Translations under genes and position numbers: made by a program | The notes under the pieces: generated by a model | The model's database searches: none | Told to the model about the DNA's origin: nothing | What the model saw: the letters and a program-made list of their open reading frames with translations, nothing else | From: Sipunculus nudus | Taxonomy: Eukaryota; Annelida; Sipuncula; Golfingiida; Sipunculidae | Assembly: GCA_026874595.1 (NCBI GenBank) | Contig: CM049317.1 | Span: forward strand, 61,351,618 to 61,415,617 | Reading direction: 5' to 3' | Length of the DNA stretch: 64,000 nucleotides | In this document: positions 1 to 12,834 of the stretch, piece after piece | Layout of the letters: each line of letters opens with the position of its first letter | How positions within the stretch are numbered: the first letter of the stretch is position 1

Positions 1-260
1 GGGGTCCTTGCGGCCTCCGCAAGGTTAGCTTGCGGTGTCCGCAGGGTAAGCTCACATTACCGTGCGAAGGCCATAAGTATGAGAAAGACACCGTGCCGCT
101 CCCGACGTCGGCCGCATAAGTATACCTGCGGTTTCAAAAACCTAACGGTGATCTACGGTGTGCGGTGACCGCAGCGGGTTGTGACAAAGGCTTGAGTATT
201 CCTGCGGTCCCAAAAACCGCACGGCACTCTACGGTGTGCGGTGACCGCAGCGGTTGTGAC
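1..260. repeat. GC-rich 76-bp tandem repeat with palindromic cores (window edge)
   Basis: Two clear units begin near 125 and 201 (CCTGCGGT..., 76 bp apart), with a more degraded partial unit upstream. Each clear unit contains the perfect palindrome-like core TGCGGTGACCGCA (161-173 and 237-249). Two related hairpins occur at 6-24 (CCTTGCGG/CCGCAAGG, 3-nt loop) and 29-44. GC content is far above that of the rest of the window. The array is probably cut by the left edge, so its full length is unknown. Confidence 0.75.
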
Positions 261-1984
261 CGAGGCTTTATATGACCACTAGCTTATTAATATCACCCTT
301 AAGTCAATCAATGAGAGTTACATTGGTTATAACTTATCTGTCTAATAAGACCAACTGGTCTTATTAGTCCAACGAGTGGTTTTATATCCCAGTATTCACT
401 GTATTAAGCAGTTGCTGTATTTCAAATAATTTTAGGACGAATATCTTGTACTAGCTTCTTCTCTAATAATGGACTTGTGAAGGTGTACAATTCTTGCAAG
501 ATAGAACACATTGTTATTATCAACATAATTTGTTCTGAATATTCGGCTACAAACTTATAGACAAAATTAAATATGAACTTACGCCTTGGCTGATCTCTAG
601 ACAGTGATAATCATCTGTCCGTTCAACAAAAGATTCCATGGTTAGCTCCCTATCGATAGATATGAAGAATTGAATCCCTTTATAAATCACGCACTTCATT
701 TCAGACACCCGCCATGCGCTTTAAATGGTGTCCTAGGCTGCGGCGCCCTTGGTCATGTTATATGTCATGCTGGTCAATATATATTAATTGGCCATAACAT
801 ATGTTGTCGCATATGTTTCGACAATAATTCATTGTTACACGTGACTTTTATGTTTACACATGACTTCCTAAGTTTTATAAACCACATCGCCGCTTGGATA
901 ATTTGTAAAACTGGTCAGCGCCATGAATGACTAATTTGGCTAAAATACTTAATAAATGTTTAATTTATTAAGGAGTAAGGTGTACATATTTACTACATAC
1001 GGGTTGTCATTTTTTTCTTTCTCGATTATAATCACCTTTGACCCTGAATTATTCACGTAATTCTTCCATACTTACAAATTTGTAGACATGGCTTAAAGTT
1101 TAAAAAGGGGAGTTATGGTATTACTATCAGATTGGCACAAATATTTTTAGTTGTAATTTTTTTCTTCACATATACCCATATAAACCCATGATTAAAAAAA
1201 TACATAGTCTCGGGAGAAAATTTTCCGTACATCAAAGGGTTTTTTTTTTCTCGACCCCATATTTATTTTGCCCTATAATCGTGTTTTCAGTATGGTTTAA
1301 AAAGAGTAAAGTATTACCGGTTTTGCACACAATTACTACTTTGTGACGTCTAATTCACAAAGAGTCATTGACATGGGAATAAACGAGAGATGACGCTATC
1401 ATTCTTTTATTTAACAACAAATGAAGCATTTGCGTGAGTCACGTGCAAGCGCGATCCTCATTAAAACCTTGGAAATAATTACCTGCCGTGGGGGCCAGCC
1501 ATATGTTGCTGGACCTCCATCAACGCCGGCATATTCCGGTGATGTGGCACTAATATCGAGCTGGTTTATCACTTCTGATACCATGTGTCGTAACCCAGTT
1601 CTGATTTGCTTGCATAATTTAATGCAAAATATGGAGAGAAATTTTACGATATTTTCCTTTATCCGAATCGTTTTAAGATAACGCCTGATCTCTTTAATCA
1701 GCAAAAGAAATGATGAAAAACGGTGCTTACAAATGAACAGACACATAAATATCTGTATCCGCATTCACACCAGTAAAAAATTTAATCTTTTTTAATCCAT
1801 AATTCTTCCTGCCACAAAATTTTATATTATTTTTTATACGACGTTTGGGGATACTGAGTGGACAGACAGTACACTTACAGGCACAAAACAGACACATTTC
1901 TGGCGGGGGTAACGAGAGCTTACTTCATCCCCCCCCACACACACAGCATGGGCACATGTTCAATGTATGATAGACACGGAAGGT
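261..1984. other. No recognised gene; unique-looking AT-rich DNA
   Basis: I see no protein motif, RNA gene or clear repeat here. The short open frames (about 117 codons at most, around 1411-1764) lack coding character and overlap on both strands. C-runs followed by a short (CA)n lie near 1930-1945. Confidence 0.5.
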
Positions 1985-2000
1985 GGGGGGGGGGGGGGGG
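1985..2000. repeat. Oligo-G tract (16 G)
   Basis: An uninterrupted run of 16 G in AT-rich surroundings, one of eleven G or C runs of at least 10 bases in this window. Confidence 0.9.
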
Positions 2001-3210
2001 AGGGTCCATGAGGACCTAAAAGCTAAGATCAAAATGCAAAGGCGCAATACTGGTTAATTAATAACATGGTGTGTAATAAATATTTGTTGGTTTGATATTC
2101 ATTTTTCTTTGTTAGTTAACATGTAATAAAAATAAATAATTTAAAAGGGCCTAGTCCAATATCTGACGTTTATTAACTAAAGATAAACACTTAGCCCTTT
2201 TTTAAAAAGGCGAGAAAATGCCGATGCCACAACACACAGATTGTTTTGTTTTTATCCACACGTTTATAACACGTGGGGGCGCTACAAAATAATCAAACTA
2301 CCTTTAACAAGGGCATCTCGATGCAAATAAGATTAACAAAATTTTTGCAGCTAGCTACCTAAGAACTTTCTCATATATGCAACCAAACACCTTTGGTCAC
2401 ATCTTTTTTCTTGTTTACTAACAGGTTTTAAATTAGCAAGCTCACACATCCGTCAAAGAGGCGTTATAAAAATTTCTGACAGGAATAACCCACAGTTGAT
2501 TAAACAATGGACAGAGCCAGAAATCACATAAATTCTACAGAAAAGGTAATTTCATCTGAATTAAAAAAAAAAATAGCTGGCTTTTTAAGAAGAGTGAAAA
2601 CAGTAAACAGATGATAATGCTCATTCTCTTATTGGAACATGCAAATTCTGGGGTAGAAGTAGAAGAGACTATTTTTAACATTTCGGTAATATCTGATCAT
2701 TCAAACCCGGCACCGTTCGAGAAACTTTATGTGAACAAAACTTTACATATTTAACTACAGGCACTGTTTACACAGGACGGCCCGAGCCTAGAATGTGCAT
2801 GTCCTGTCTTTTATTAAATAACAACTTCCTTAGTTATAATTTTGCGCCGCAAGGCCAATTCCTCCCTCTAGACAATGTTTAAGGCGGACTGAACATCCCT
2901 TGTTTGGATGAATTTAAGTGTAGACAAGGACTGGTTAAACTGCCATTCAAACCACAACAAACCGTAAACGGGAAATCACGTTTTCATGCGACGTCGCCAA
3001 AGAGACCAAAATCGATTAGAGGTTATCATCAACACAGGCCGTTGAAATCTCGCGAGACGCGATCAAAGCAAAACTCAAGGGAATTAAGAACGACTAAAAT
3101 TATATCCTTACTATTGGAATATGTTAGCTTTGGCAATTCTTGCTGACACTGAAGATTGACTGTCCTTCAATTAGGTTCATTAATGGCCTTGAATCAAGAA
3201 TAAAATATTT
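2001..3210. other. No recognised gene
   Basis: AT-rich DNA in which I recognise no domain, RNA gene or repeat. The open frame at 2904-3146 is short and has no known motif. Confidence 0.5.
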
Positions 3211-3340
3211 GGCCAAGAATAATATTTCGGCACTGTAATAAGCAAATCTAATATAACTTGAGATAGAATGCAGCACATTTCGTGCCAATGTTTAAATAAG
3301 CAAACTCAACAACAAACGGCGCTCAACCAGATTTTTTACT

Positions 3341-3350
3341 AATAATAACG

Positions 3351-3402
<52 letters not shown>

Positions 3403-3500
3403 TAATTATGATAATAATAATGATAATAATAATGATCATGATAATGATCATAATAATAATAATGATAATAAAAAACAACGATAATAATAATAAGAAAAAG
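3341..3500. repeat. (TAA)n/(GATAAT)n microsatellite
   Basis: A long TAA tract with GAT interruptions. It creates artificial Ile- and Tyr-rich open frames on both strands that are not genes. Confidence 0.9.
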
Positions 3501-4052
3501 AAACAGGCAAATATGTTTGTGCTTGAAAACCAACCTAGAGCACGTACAAAATACACTTGTCCTATAAGATATGTGTGTTTCACTCGCTGATTAATAATCT
3601 TTTACAGAATTTTTTATTTACCCGTTATCAACGACCCAAGATTTGCGGAGGTCAAATTTTCACTGGTGTCTGGTGTCTGTTTCTTTCCTTGTTTGTCTGT
3701 GTAGGATCTATCTAAGGAGATATTGGATGGATATGCTTTATAGTTTATAAATTCCGCGCACAGTTTAATACGTTTGCAGTAAATTTTATTTCAGTAGTGG
3801 ATACACTACATTTTGGTACATATTTCTGTTTCCAGGGATAACATTTACGTTGGCATCTGGCAGAGACACTTTTACTCAAGGGCATTTGGATCTGCAGGAA
3901 AAAATGGAAGAAAAAACAGGATAAAATTTCGACAAGAATAAAATTTCAGTACTGTAATAAGCAAATCAAACCCGACTTGCGATAGAATACTGCATATTTA
4001 GTGCCCATGTTCGGACAAACTCAACAACAAACAGCGGTTAGCCAGATGTTTT

Positions 4053-4115
4053 AATAATAAAAATAATAAAATAATATTAATAATTTTGAAAATAATAATG
4101 ATAATGATAATAAAA
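4053..4115. repeat. Degenerate (TAA)n tract, copy 2
   Basis: This TAA/GATAAT tract occupies the equivalent position in the second copy of the 0.7-kb duplication, but is shorter and more degenerate. Confidence 0.75.
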
Positions 4116-4568
4116 GCAAAACTGAACAGCAACAACAACAAAGAAAATAATAATTAGAAGAAAAAGAAACAGCCAAATTTGTGTTTATGCTTGAAAATAA
4201 ACCCAGACCACGTACAAAACACACTTGTCGAATGAGATATGTTTGTTCCACTAGCTGATTAATATTTTTTTTCAGAAATGTTAATTTATCCGTTCTCCAC
4301 GACCCTAGATTTGCGGAGGTCAAATTTTCACCAATGTCTGTTTCTTTCTGTGATTGTCTTTGAAGGATATATTTGATGAGATTGTGGATATACGTGATAG
4401 TTTATTAAGTCCACGTTAGTACAAAGGGACAGTTTAATACATTTGCAGTTAATTTGAATACAGTAGCAGATATTTTGGTTGATCTTTTTCTTTTCAGGGT
4501 TTACATTTTCGTTGACATCTTGCAGAGACACTTTTCTTCAAGGGGATTTGGATCTGCAGGAAAAATGG

Positions 4569-7500
4569 AACGGTTGATAAATTCTTTACGATGAACCGAA
4601 TTTAAATCTGCGTCATACGGAAAGATCAATTTTCTGAAATCCGACTTTTTTTTCTTATTTTAATATTTTCTGTATTAATTAGGAGTAGCGGATGTCGGTG
4701 GGTGTGATTATTTTGGGGCCCCATACCATGAAGGATAATACAATTAAAGACAATGTCTTGGTAATTTTATACAATTCTGTAAACGGAAATTCGTTTCCTT
4801 GCAACGACATTGCTAACTTTCATGCATATAGGTCAAATGAGCATTGCTTTGAGAATAAATATGTTAAGTTGGAATACCTTAATTTAGTTTGATTATCCTT
4901 GCGTAGGAACTAATCACCTATAAACTAAAAAAGGAGCCCCACGTACACTGATGGACTGTGATTCGATTCTTACAAAAAACAGAGATAACTCGAATGAGTA
5001 TGAGACTTAAGTTAATATTAATTCTGAAACGGACAAAAAGTGATCACAATAGAAAAAACAAATAAGGAACATACTAAAATTCCGTGAATGCAGATTATAA
5101 CGCACATTATATTACAGATTATAGTAATTAATGAAACAAAGACATACTTTCATAATATGACTTTCTCACTAAAATAGGTAAATAATCAATAATATAAAAC
5201 CATATAAATTGTTGCATTAAAAAACAGCGAAACCAGAACCAAATTAGTTATATAATCTTATAAACGGGACACTTATTTTGATCGTGACGACATTTCATAG
5301 ATATTTAATTTGGCAGATTTGACGAAAATTTTGATATAAGACACAATGTAGATATTGTCTATGTTTTTATCCAGGACAATATTAACATAAATCAAATCAA
5401 ATCTCAATACAATAACGTTTTCTCAAGGAAGTTTGATTAAACGGCGGAAGATGTCACATCTGACAATCTTGCATAAAAAGTGTCACTGCCATGGCAGTCT
5501 AGGAAAACAAAATTTGAAAAGGGAGTACTTTGCTTTTTAAAAGTACAACTGTACAACCCTCTATTACTATTTTCCCGGTCTGACGCTTTCAAAATAATAT
5601 CCGAAAGGAACCACATCTTTTTAAACGTCCCGAGGTTTTATTTAATCGGATTCGTTTTATCATCATATATTTTAATTGACAACAGATACACATAAATAAC
5701 ATTTGTTTTTTTCGCATACATGTGTTTCTTTATATGTAAATGGAAGCTGAATTTCCATTTTTATATCCGTCCATTGTATCTCTTTTATGTGTATTTATTT
5801 GAATCACTATCACATACGATAAATATTTTTTTGGAAGCAACACCTCAAGTAACGATCAAAAAGGTATCGATCAAATAACAAGATATATAAATTTGTATGA
5901 AGCTGGAGGCAAGAGGTGTTAACTGAAGTTTTTTTTGCGAATTTAGTTTTGATAAGCATGCTTTGGAAGATGACATAAATCTTACCTTTGCCAAAAAACA
6001 ATATAAAACAAACTTTTGAAAAAATGAAACCCGTAAAATCACACACTTGGCACTGAATAAAGGAAAGGAAGAATTATCAAGGAGTAACACAAAAAAATAC
6101 ATGACAGAACAGAACGTTTAAACCGTTGTTTCAGACGTATATACTTAACACCTTAATACGGCCACCAATTTAAAGACACGTATACTGTTAAGCGTCGAGT
6201 ACAGCTCATATCACCCAATTCAGGTTCATTTTTGGGAAATCTCGGACCTGGAATTGAGCGTCCTTAAATCGGAGTTGCACTCGGGTTCCGAGTTAAGGAC
6301 TCGTTACATTATATCAATAGTTACGTACAATTGAGAACTGAATATTACACAAAACACTGTATATATCAAGTCTGAGCTCTGTAACAGAAGCTAAATTTAA
6401 TTAAACAGTCAAGTACAGAGCATGAGTAAATAAACATACATGTTACACATGATAATCAAATTTTAGTTTTAATTTCTTTTAGGACGAAGCGGAACTCGTG
6501 CTCGGATGGTGAGGACTCGACAACACCACTCGCAACCATGCATTCACGCCTTAGCACACTCGTAAAATATTTTTAGTGGTTTCAGTGTGACTTACATCTT
6601 GAGGTCTAGGTTAAAAGGACACCCGAGAAGCTGGACCGCCACGTTCAATCTGTGTATTCGTGATATTACGACTCGGAGTCGACATTTTAATCAAGCCAGA
6701 TAGACTGTTGAAAGAAGCCTCATTTCCAAATGTGAGCATGTTTAGATGTTGCATGATCGTGCCTGTATCAAATTAAATGATGTTTTATACAAAAGACATA
6801 TTACATCCAATTTGTGTGTCTATAATTAATATTTCCCATCATTAGACGGTTTTATTAAGCCTGCAGCAAATCCTATCAATCAGTTTAATTATCATAGACA
6901 TCATACATGCTCCTAACAATATGAATGCCATTAACATCCAAACAAAGACGTTATGATCTCATTCATTTGCCATTCAAGCACTTGGCAAAATCACCTACCT
7001 TAATATATCGTGGACGTTTCAGCGATATAACTGTTTATTAGTATAACTTCGTTCACTGTGTCTACGTTTTTACAAATGTCATTTGGCAGTATACTGGGCT
7101 GTTCCTATGCGAAAGCTAGTCTTCATCATCCGATACATAGCAAAATGGATTTTTATTATAGCACGTTTACAATTTTAGAGTTATGCATACTGGCTATACT
7201 TGAGTTCGGTTAGTCTTCTCATATTGATGCCTTCGCTCACTCGCCACCTTCGCCTGCTGCCGATATTTCGGTGACTGCTATTGCCGAGGAAACGGGGTTA
7301 TGCAGTATACAAAACCGGAATTAGGGAGACACGTCAGTTAATGATGATACGTAAACGGAAATGAGGAACATATTTGGTAGTGTATAGTTGCATTATACGG
7401 TATTAAACTTTAAGGTGCCAAAACAACAATAAGATCCACATTTTACTGCGGATAATTTGGGTTAAATACCACCGTACCACATAACAACGTTTTAATTTTT

Positions 7501-8865
7501 TTTTTTTCAAATTGGGAATTGTTCTCAAGTAAACTCACGTTGTTCTGTTCTTTGTGAAGCCATATTCGATATTCCAGTTAGGTAATTCACACAACTCGTC
7601 AAGAAGTTAGGTAAAGAAGTGACACTCATATTACTATATAACTTTACATGTTATGAAATACTAGTATATGATTTATATTATAGTATATAGTAAAAGCCTA
7701 ATATAGGAATTTTTTATGAGAATATATTGTTTCAGGTCATGCCCTTGGTGTTAAGAGTTTAACTCAGCGAAATGCTCTTACCTGATCGTATCAGAAATGT
7801 TCAGTTCAAATCTCAAACGCCTCAAAAGCCTGCCATATCTTATGCATAACTGAAGTCGTAGCGCTTAATCCAATTAAGTTAAGCTCCGTTAGGGTGCGCT
7901 GTTACCGAAGCATACGATTCATTCATCTTTTTTAAATTAGACTCGTTGATCCGCATGTGGTGGCTACATTTTTAATTACCCCTACCTATCAAAGAGTAGC
8001 CTATCTACGTAACAGCACTGCAAATTGCTTTGTTGGTGTTAGGAAAGTGGACCAAACAGTCAGATGCAGCATAAACGACAACATGTTAACAGTTAGAAAT
8101 AAGGGACTTGTGTGCCTGCTGGCAGTTCCATTAGATTCAACAATACCTGTCACAGCAGCAAGTATTTGTCATTCAGTATGGGTGACTTGCTGGCATTCAT
8201 TGGAGGCGAAATAGAGCAGGGTACTGGTCTAGTTTGGAGACGAGGCGCAACTAACGATTACGACGGTATAGAATAAGAATATCAACAAGCAGAATAGATA
8301 CAGATAGGCGGAGGTGATATGATCAACCCTGTCTCGTGTTAAACATGGTATATATAAAATAAACAAGATTTTTCAGGAGTTTGCTATATTATGTATGATG
8401 TCAGTTGGTAAGGTTTCCCTTTCAACAGCCAGAGCGCCACATCAGGTCAGGAAGCCTGCGTGGAGTCGTCCGATCGCCTCTGGTGATAATATGCATTTGT
8501 ACAGTATCTGACTTTATAAAGTTAGAAGGAATGGGTTTCGCTTCGGTCACATGGTCACGTCAGACTGGGCTATATGCCGACAACAGGGGGACAGTTGTTT
8601 GTAGACACAACTGTATATCAATGACACTTTGTTTTTTTGTTTGTCATCAGTTCGTTAATATAGGTCTTGAATCTGTTCCCAAAACACACAGTGGTAAGTT
8701 TTCTGATTAAACAAAGCCTCGGGGCAGTGGTCTGGGTTCTTAATCCTCTATCGGTGTACAGGGAAGTCGTTGTACAGGTTTTATTTCAAGGGTACATTTA
8801 CAACTGGAAAAATGCATTCTAAAGAATGCAGGCTTCCGCCATGTGGGTGGTCCTTATTGTGGGAT
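4569..8865. other. No recognised gene (4.3 kb)
   Basis: I found no convincing coding exon, RNA gene or repeat. Open frames at 5480-5695, 5810-6102 and 7957-8214 and 8405-8710 are short, lack motifs and have no matching splice context that I can defend. Confidence 0.5.
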
Positions 8866-9235
8866 GCTATTCACTAGCTATTGACTTACATTTTCTGTAA
8901 AGTTTTCGGGCTTACTATATGGGTACACATTTATGAATCGTTACAAGCCGTTAATAAACACGTTTCATCCGCCAAAGTTACAAAGCAGAAAAAAAACATG
9001 TAGGTGTTTATTGCATAGGTAGAGACTTTCAAAGGTGACCAGTTACTCTACTGACTTGCCGAAAGAGATACATGTTAAATGCGATTGGATTATTTTGCCG
9101 GGCACCGGACCTGTTATAAACAAGTGGATATAAACATGACAAACACATTGTGGGAGGTTGGGTGGGCGTGTTCTGGACTATATTTTTGTAAACGGTACAA
9201 GGGATCATCTATGATAGTTAGACTTAAAATATGAC
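8866..9235 (+). mobile_element. TTAA-family short element, diverged copy A
   Basis: This is the weakest of three related copies (see 30791-31248 and 63176-63642). Shared blocks in order are an A-run followed by CATGTAG, then GATTGGATTATTTTGCCGGGC (compare the TTATTTTGGCGGGC block of the others), then GGATATAAACA, CACATTGTG and a CTGGactATATTTTTG block. Its outer ends are too degraded to fix; the limits are inferred by aligning with the better copies. It is non-coding and presumably non-autonomous. Confidence 0.55.
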
Positions 9236-10504
9236 ACTTTAAGGAAATGTTATAAATGCACAAACCTGTCTACAAATATAAGGTCTATAGATATATAAAT
9301 TGGTGAATTATAATATAATGTATGTAAATATGAATATTATGAATGAATTTTAAAGAAAATATGTAAAAATATAAAAATAAAACTGAAACGTTTGGAAGTT
9401 ATTGAATCAATTGTATGGTATATAGCTTAGATAAGAGCGATACAAAAATTACATTATTCTGTCTGTGATGCGAGCAAAACATTAAGAAAAAAGGAGAATC
9501 GCACAAATCTAGAATTACAAATCCACATTTTCCATGCATTAACTTCCCCAAATAGTTGTCATCTGCACGTATCTAGCGCAGAGGTGTTTGAGGCCGGCTT
9601 GACCCTGACAGAGGCCACTGGGCCCGAGAAAATGTCTGAGAGTAATTCGATTCCAAAAGTCATCTACCGCTTCAGACTCGAGTCAAAGTTCCAAACGAAA
9701 TATCAGTGATCCTTCCCCGAGCACTTTGTTTTGTGTTTGAAAAACGAAAAAAAAGTTATGTGATCATATGATCTCTTTTGCTGATGAAATTTAAATGCTT
9801 TGTAATGGTACTTTCTTATAGTAATGGATTTTTCTATTCTAAGTAATTCGCAATGAATATACTTGTTTGAAGTCATAGACATCTTTTTATTATGTACATA
9901 AGCAAAGAGGTAACATTTCTTAAATGTCCAGTCAGTCATTGGTATAATCGAATCGTCAAGTAAACGTTTATAAATAATAAAAGAATTGGACGATAGATTT
10001 GCAGAAGTTGACCATTTTTTTAATGTTGTGTATAGAGGTGGCAAATTTGGCGACCGCCCAGGGCGAAAAAAAAGGTACGCCGCTGAATGTAATATGCGAA
10101 TGATATGGTGCATTTTTTATGAAATGTAAATTTCTACATGTTCTCGAAGTCCCGTTTTTAATACAGTACTTAAACGATTTCACACCAGCAAAAGATATAC
10201 AACCTCTACAGTGGCGTGGATACATTAAGTATGTAATAATACATTTGTTTGAAAACAAATGCATAAAATCGAAAGTTTGCCGTTTTAATTGCTGTGCAAT
10301 GGCTAATATTTCTTACCAACTAACTTTATATTCCGTGAACATTACTATGCCTAAATGAACAGTATTTCTGAGTTAACTATAACATTTTGTACATCTGATT
10401 CTGGGCTAGTTAACCTATAATGAGAACATTATACCTTATTTTTCAGTACTCTATATATTGTTAAATATATTTGAAATGATTCACACAGACACCACAGACA
10501 CTTT
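9236..10504. other. No recognised gene
   Basis: AT-rich. It holds the longest open frame of the window (136 codons, 9703-10113, minus strand), but this has no domain, signal peptide or coding codon bias and overlaps other frames, so I do not call it a gene. Confidence 0.5.
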
Positions 10505-10508
10505 ATTA

Positions 10509-10545
<37 letters not shown>

Positions 10546-10558
10546 TTATAAATATATA
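10505..10558. repeat. (TA)n microsatellite
   Basis: About 54 bp of TA dinucleotides with one CA and a few AAT interruptions. Confidence 0.9.
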
Positions 10559-11474
10559 AAAAACACTGGAAAAATGTAATATTCATAGTTGTAAAAAAAT
10601 GTTGTCCTACTTTTTATTGAAAAAATTTTATTTCTAATTATTTTTTTTATTTTCCCAAAAAGAACCCCGTCTTTTAGGTTCCGGCTGGAACCTTAAAAGG
10701 TTTCCCACTCAGTTCACTCCGAAGAATTCTTTTAGTTTCTAGCTGGAACCCTTTTTCTTAGAGTGCACCCACCCAACCATTGATGATAAATCGACGCCAT
10801 TGAACCTCTAATTGCATGATACAATAAATATGGTTGTTTGAAGGGAAGTATCGGATAACTTGTTCCTAGTCTACCTTGAGCATACTCCCAAAGGAGGGCG
10901 GGAAACAAGGATTTTGTATTTAAAGGAAAAGCGATTGTAAGGATATCTAATCCTTTCTGTTATAAAAATTAACAAGCCGTTTCATATTCCTGAAGCATTA
11001 TATTTCCCCAGGAAAAGGTACTCAAGCACTGAATCAGATTTTTAATCTGATCAGTATTTTAAGAACACTTGCGTGACGTCAGCAGGTAATACAGTTGATT
11101 AAAAAACTCAGATCGGAACCACAGCTGGGACTACCAAGCTTCATATATTGTTACTACAGATACTCAGATTAATTGCGTATCTCTCAGCGGTACACGATTG
11201 TGCCTGTCTCCACGACGGCCTGGTTTATGGATGTTTAAAGGGATGGGAAACAATTCCAAAGGAGAACAATGCATGGAACACGAGGGCCAAGTCACACGGT
11301 CTTAGGATCACCTTCGACTTAATGGTCACAACTATGCTCTGCCGATCACCTCCGATTTGTCGTATGAAATTGGTAACGGTCACACATGGGGCCACGTTAC
11401 GAGCGTAAGACACTCGTAAGACAACATTACCGCCGGTCTCTCTAATACCACTTCCGGTTAAGCCTAAGTCACAT
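10559..11474. other. No gene; small hairpin near 10,685
   Basis: The only structure noted is an imperfect inverted repeat at 10671-10699: CTTTTAGGTTCC, a 4-base loop, then GGAACCTTAAAAG, one base from a perfect 12-bp stem. A related GCTGGAACCC block follows at about 10742. The open frames at 11148-11485 overlap on opposite strands and show no domain. Confidence 0.5.
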
Positions 11475-12291
11475 ACATCGCACAACCCCTATACGACAGG
11501 TCTCCAAGGTAAATTTGGGGATATTCCTAGAATATCGATGGTGAGTCGTACGAAATTCAAGCGTGTGGAGACGGAAGAAACTGTGTAGACCCCTGTCGTA
11601 GAATTTTGAGCATTTTCAAAATATTTTAAAACGTCGTTGGTTATTCTTTATTTCAGACCGATCTCGTAGGTCTGTTGTATGATGCCTAACGACTGTCTAA
11701 CGACGGATCTACGACTTACGTACGATATTTTTGGTTATCTGAGGCCCTACGAATCCTAGGACTTTTTTACGACAGCCCAACGATTGTCGCACGTTCTACC
11801 TATGACTGTCGTACGAATGGTCTCCCGTTGCAGGTCATTCCTGCGACTCGCATACCTCGCAAAATACATATACGACAGGTCTGCGACAGAAAATAAAGAC
11901 ATTTTTTCTTTTGTATTACGATCATCGTAGGGACCTCATATGAACTTCGTGTGAAGAGCGAACGATTAGACTAAGACAGCCCTGACCAATTTTCCCACGA
12001 CCGCCGTTCAACATAAATTTGTGAACGCTTCCACGAAATTAAAAAAAAATCCCTCTCTCAAACCTACTATGGTTCCATTTGTCGAAGTCCTGCTAAAATC
12101 GTACGGCAGTCAAAATCGCAGGTTCTTTGTGACTAGGCTAGTTGTAGGTTTACACTCAATAGGAATACTTACGACTGATTTACGGCTTTTTTGAGAAGTA
12201 AAGACTTGTCGTACGACCATTCTAATAAAACTACCTCCGATTTTCAGGTCGTAGGTGGCCGTAAACTGGTCGTAAAGGGTTGCGGGGATGT
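11475..12291. mobile_element. TCGTA/TACGA-rich element with degenerate terminal inverted repeats
   Basis: The left end (11475-11499) reads ACATCGCACAACCCCTATAC then GACAG. The reverse complement of the right end (12266-12291) reads ACATCCCCGCAACCCTTTAC then GACCAG, giving about 25 bp of imperfect terminal inverted repeat. Between them TCGTA, TACGA and AACGAC motifs recur roughly every 30-40 bp on both strands, for example around 11547, 11607, 11668, 11700-11730, 11765-11815, 12150 and 12213. There is no transposase frame, so if it is a transposon it is non-autonomous. Superfamily is unassigned; I could not fix a target-site duplication. Confidence 0.55.
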
Positions 12292-12647
12292 GCCTTTTGC
12301 AAAACTAAAAATGGGTACGATGTGCACGAGTTATATACATATGTTACATGTTATATAGCTTTAAAGAAAATATGAATCTTAGTAACTTACTTTGGACTCA
12401 TTTCTTCATTTGGCATGGGAGCAAAACAAAGACTAGATCTAATCCTGCAGTCAAAACAGTTATTAATGATTTAAAGAAGTCACTTTTAGATTTGTGTTTT
12501 GGAAGTCACTGCTTTTTAACCGTAGACACTCAGTCGCATTGTCAGTCACTCTCTAACGTTTAATTTTTTTAAAAAAAATATTCAACGCATCATGGCCACA
12601 AAATCATTGGGTTATGTATGGTAACTTAATTATGTAGCTGTCCTGAA
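12292..12647. other. No recognised gene
   Basis: Short AT-rich spacer. The 71-codon open frame at 12348-12563 has no motif. Confidence 0.5.
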
Positions 12648-12661
12648 TTATATATATATAT

Positions 12662-12746
<85 letters not shown>
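12648..12746. repeat. (TA)n microsatellite, ~49 units
   Basis: About 99 bp of nearly pure TA, abutting the left arm of the foldback element. Confidence 0.95.
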
Positions 12747-12748
<2 letters not shown>

Positions 12749-12801
12749 TAACAGAATGAAGACGCCTTAGTGTTGACTAACTGTTTAATTCAACCACGAG
12801 C

Positions 12802-12834
12802 TTTCGAAGCTTATAGCTTCTTCATCAGGTGTCA
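12802..12834 (-). ncRNA. Hammerhead-ribozyme-like core, left arm
   Basis: Mirror copy of the right-arm motif on the minus strand: CTGATGA complement at 12822-12828 and GAAA complement at 12802-12805. Because the arms are inverted, the two cores read outward, each toward its adjoining (TA)n tract. The same reservations about cleavage site and stem I apply. Confidence 0.4.

Larger units (their letters stand above)
3211..4568. repeat. Direct tandem duplication of a ~0.7-kb segment
   Basis: Copy 1 spans about 3211-3907 and copy 2 about 3930-4568. Shared blocks run in the same order: an opening block around 3213 and 3932; a TAA-rich tract; a block ending GATTTGCGGAGGTCAAATTTT (split here by spacing differences between copies); and a closing block GGATCTGCAGG followed by A-run and TGG. 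The offset falls from 719 to 662 bp because the TAA tract is shorter in copy 2. The copies have diverged substantially, so the duplication is old. I see no coding function. Confidence 0.85.

Noticed and set aside
3323-3590. Ile- or Tyr-rich membrane proteins on both strands
   Set aside because: They are translations of the (TAA)n tract.
9703-10113. The longest open frame (136 codons, minus strand) as a gene
   Set aside because: No domain, no coding codon bias, Lys/Ser/His-rich peptide as expected from AT-rich random DNA.
11148-11485. Overlapping open frames of 86 codons on both strands
   Set aside because: They are mirror frames with no domain; the region is the flank of the TCGTA-rich element.
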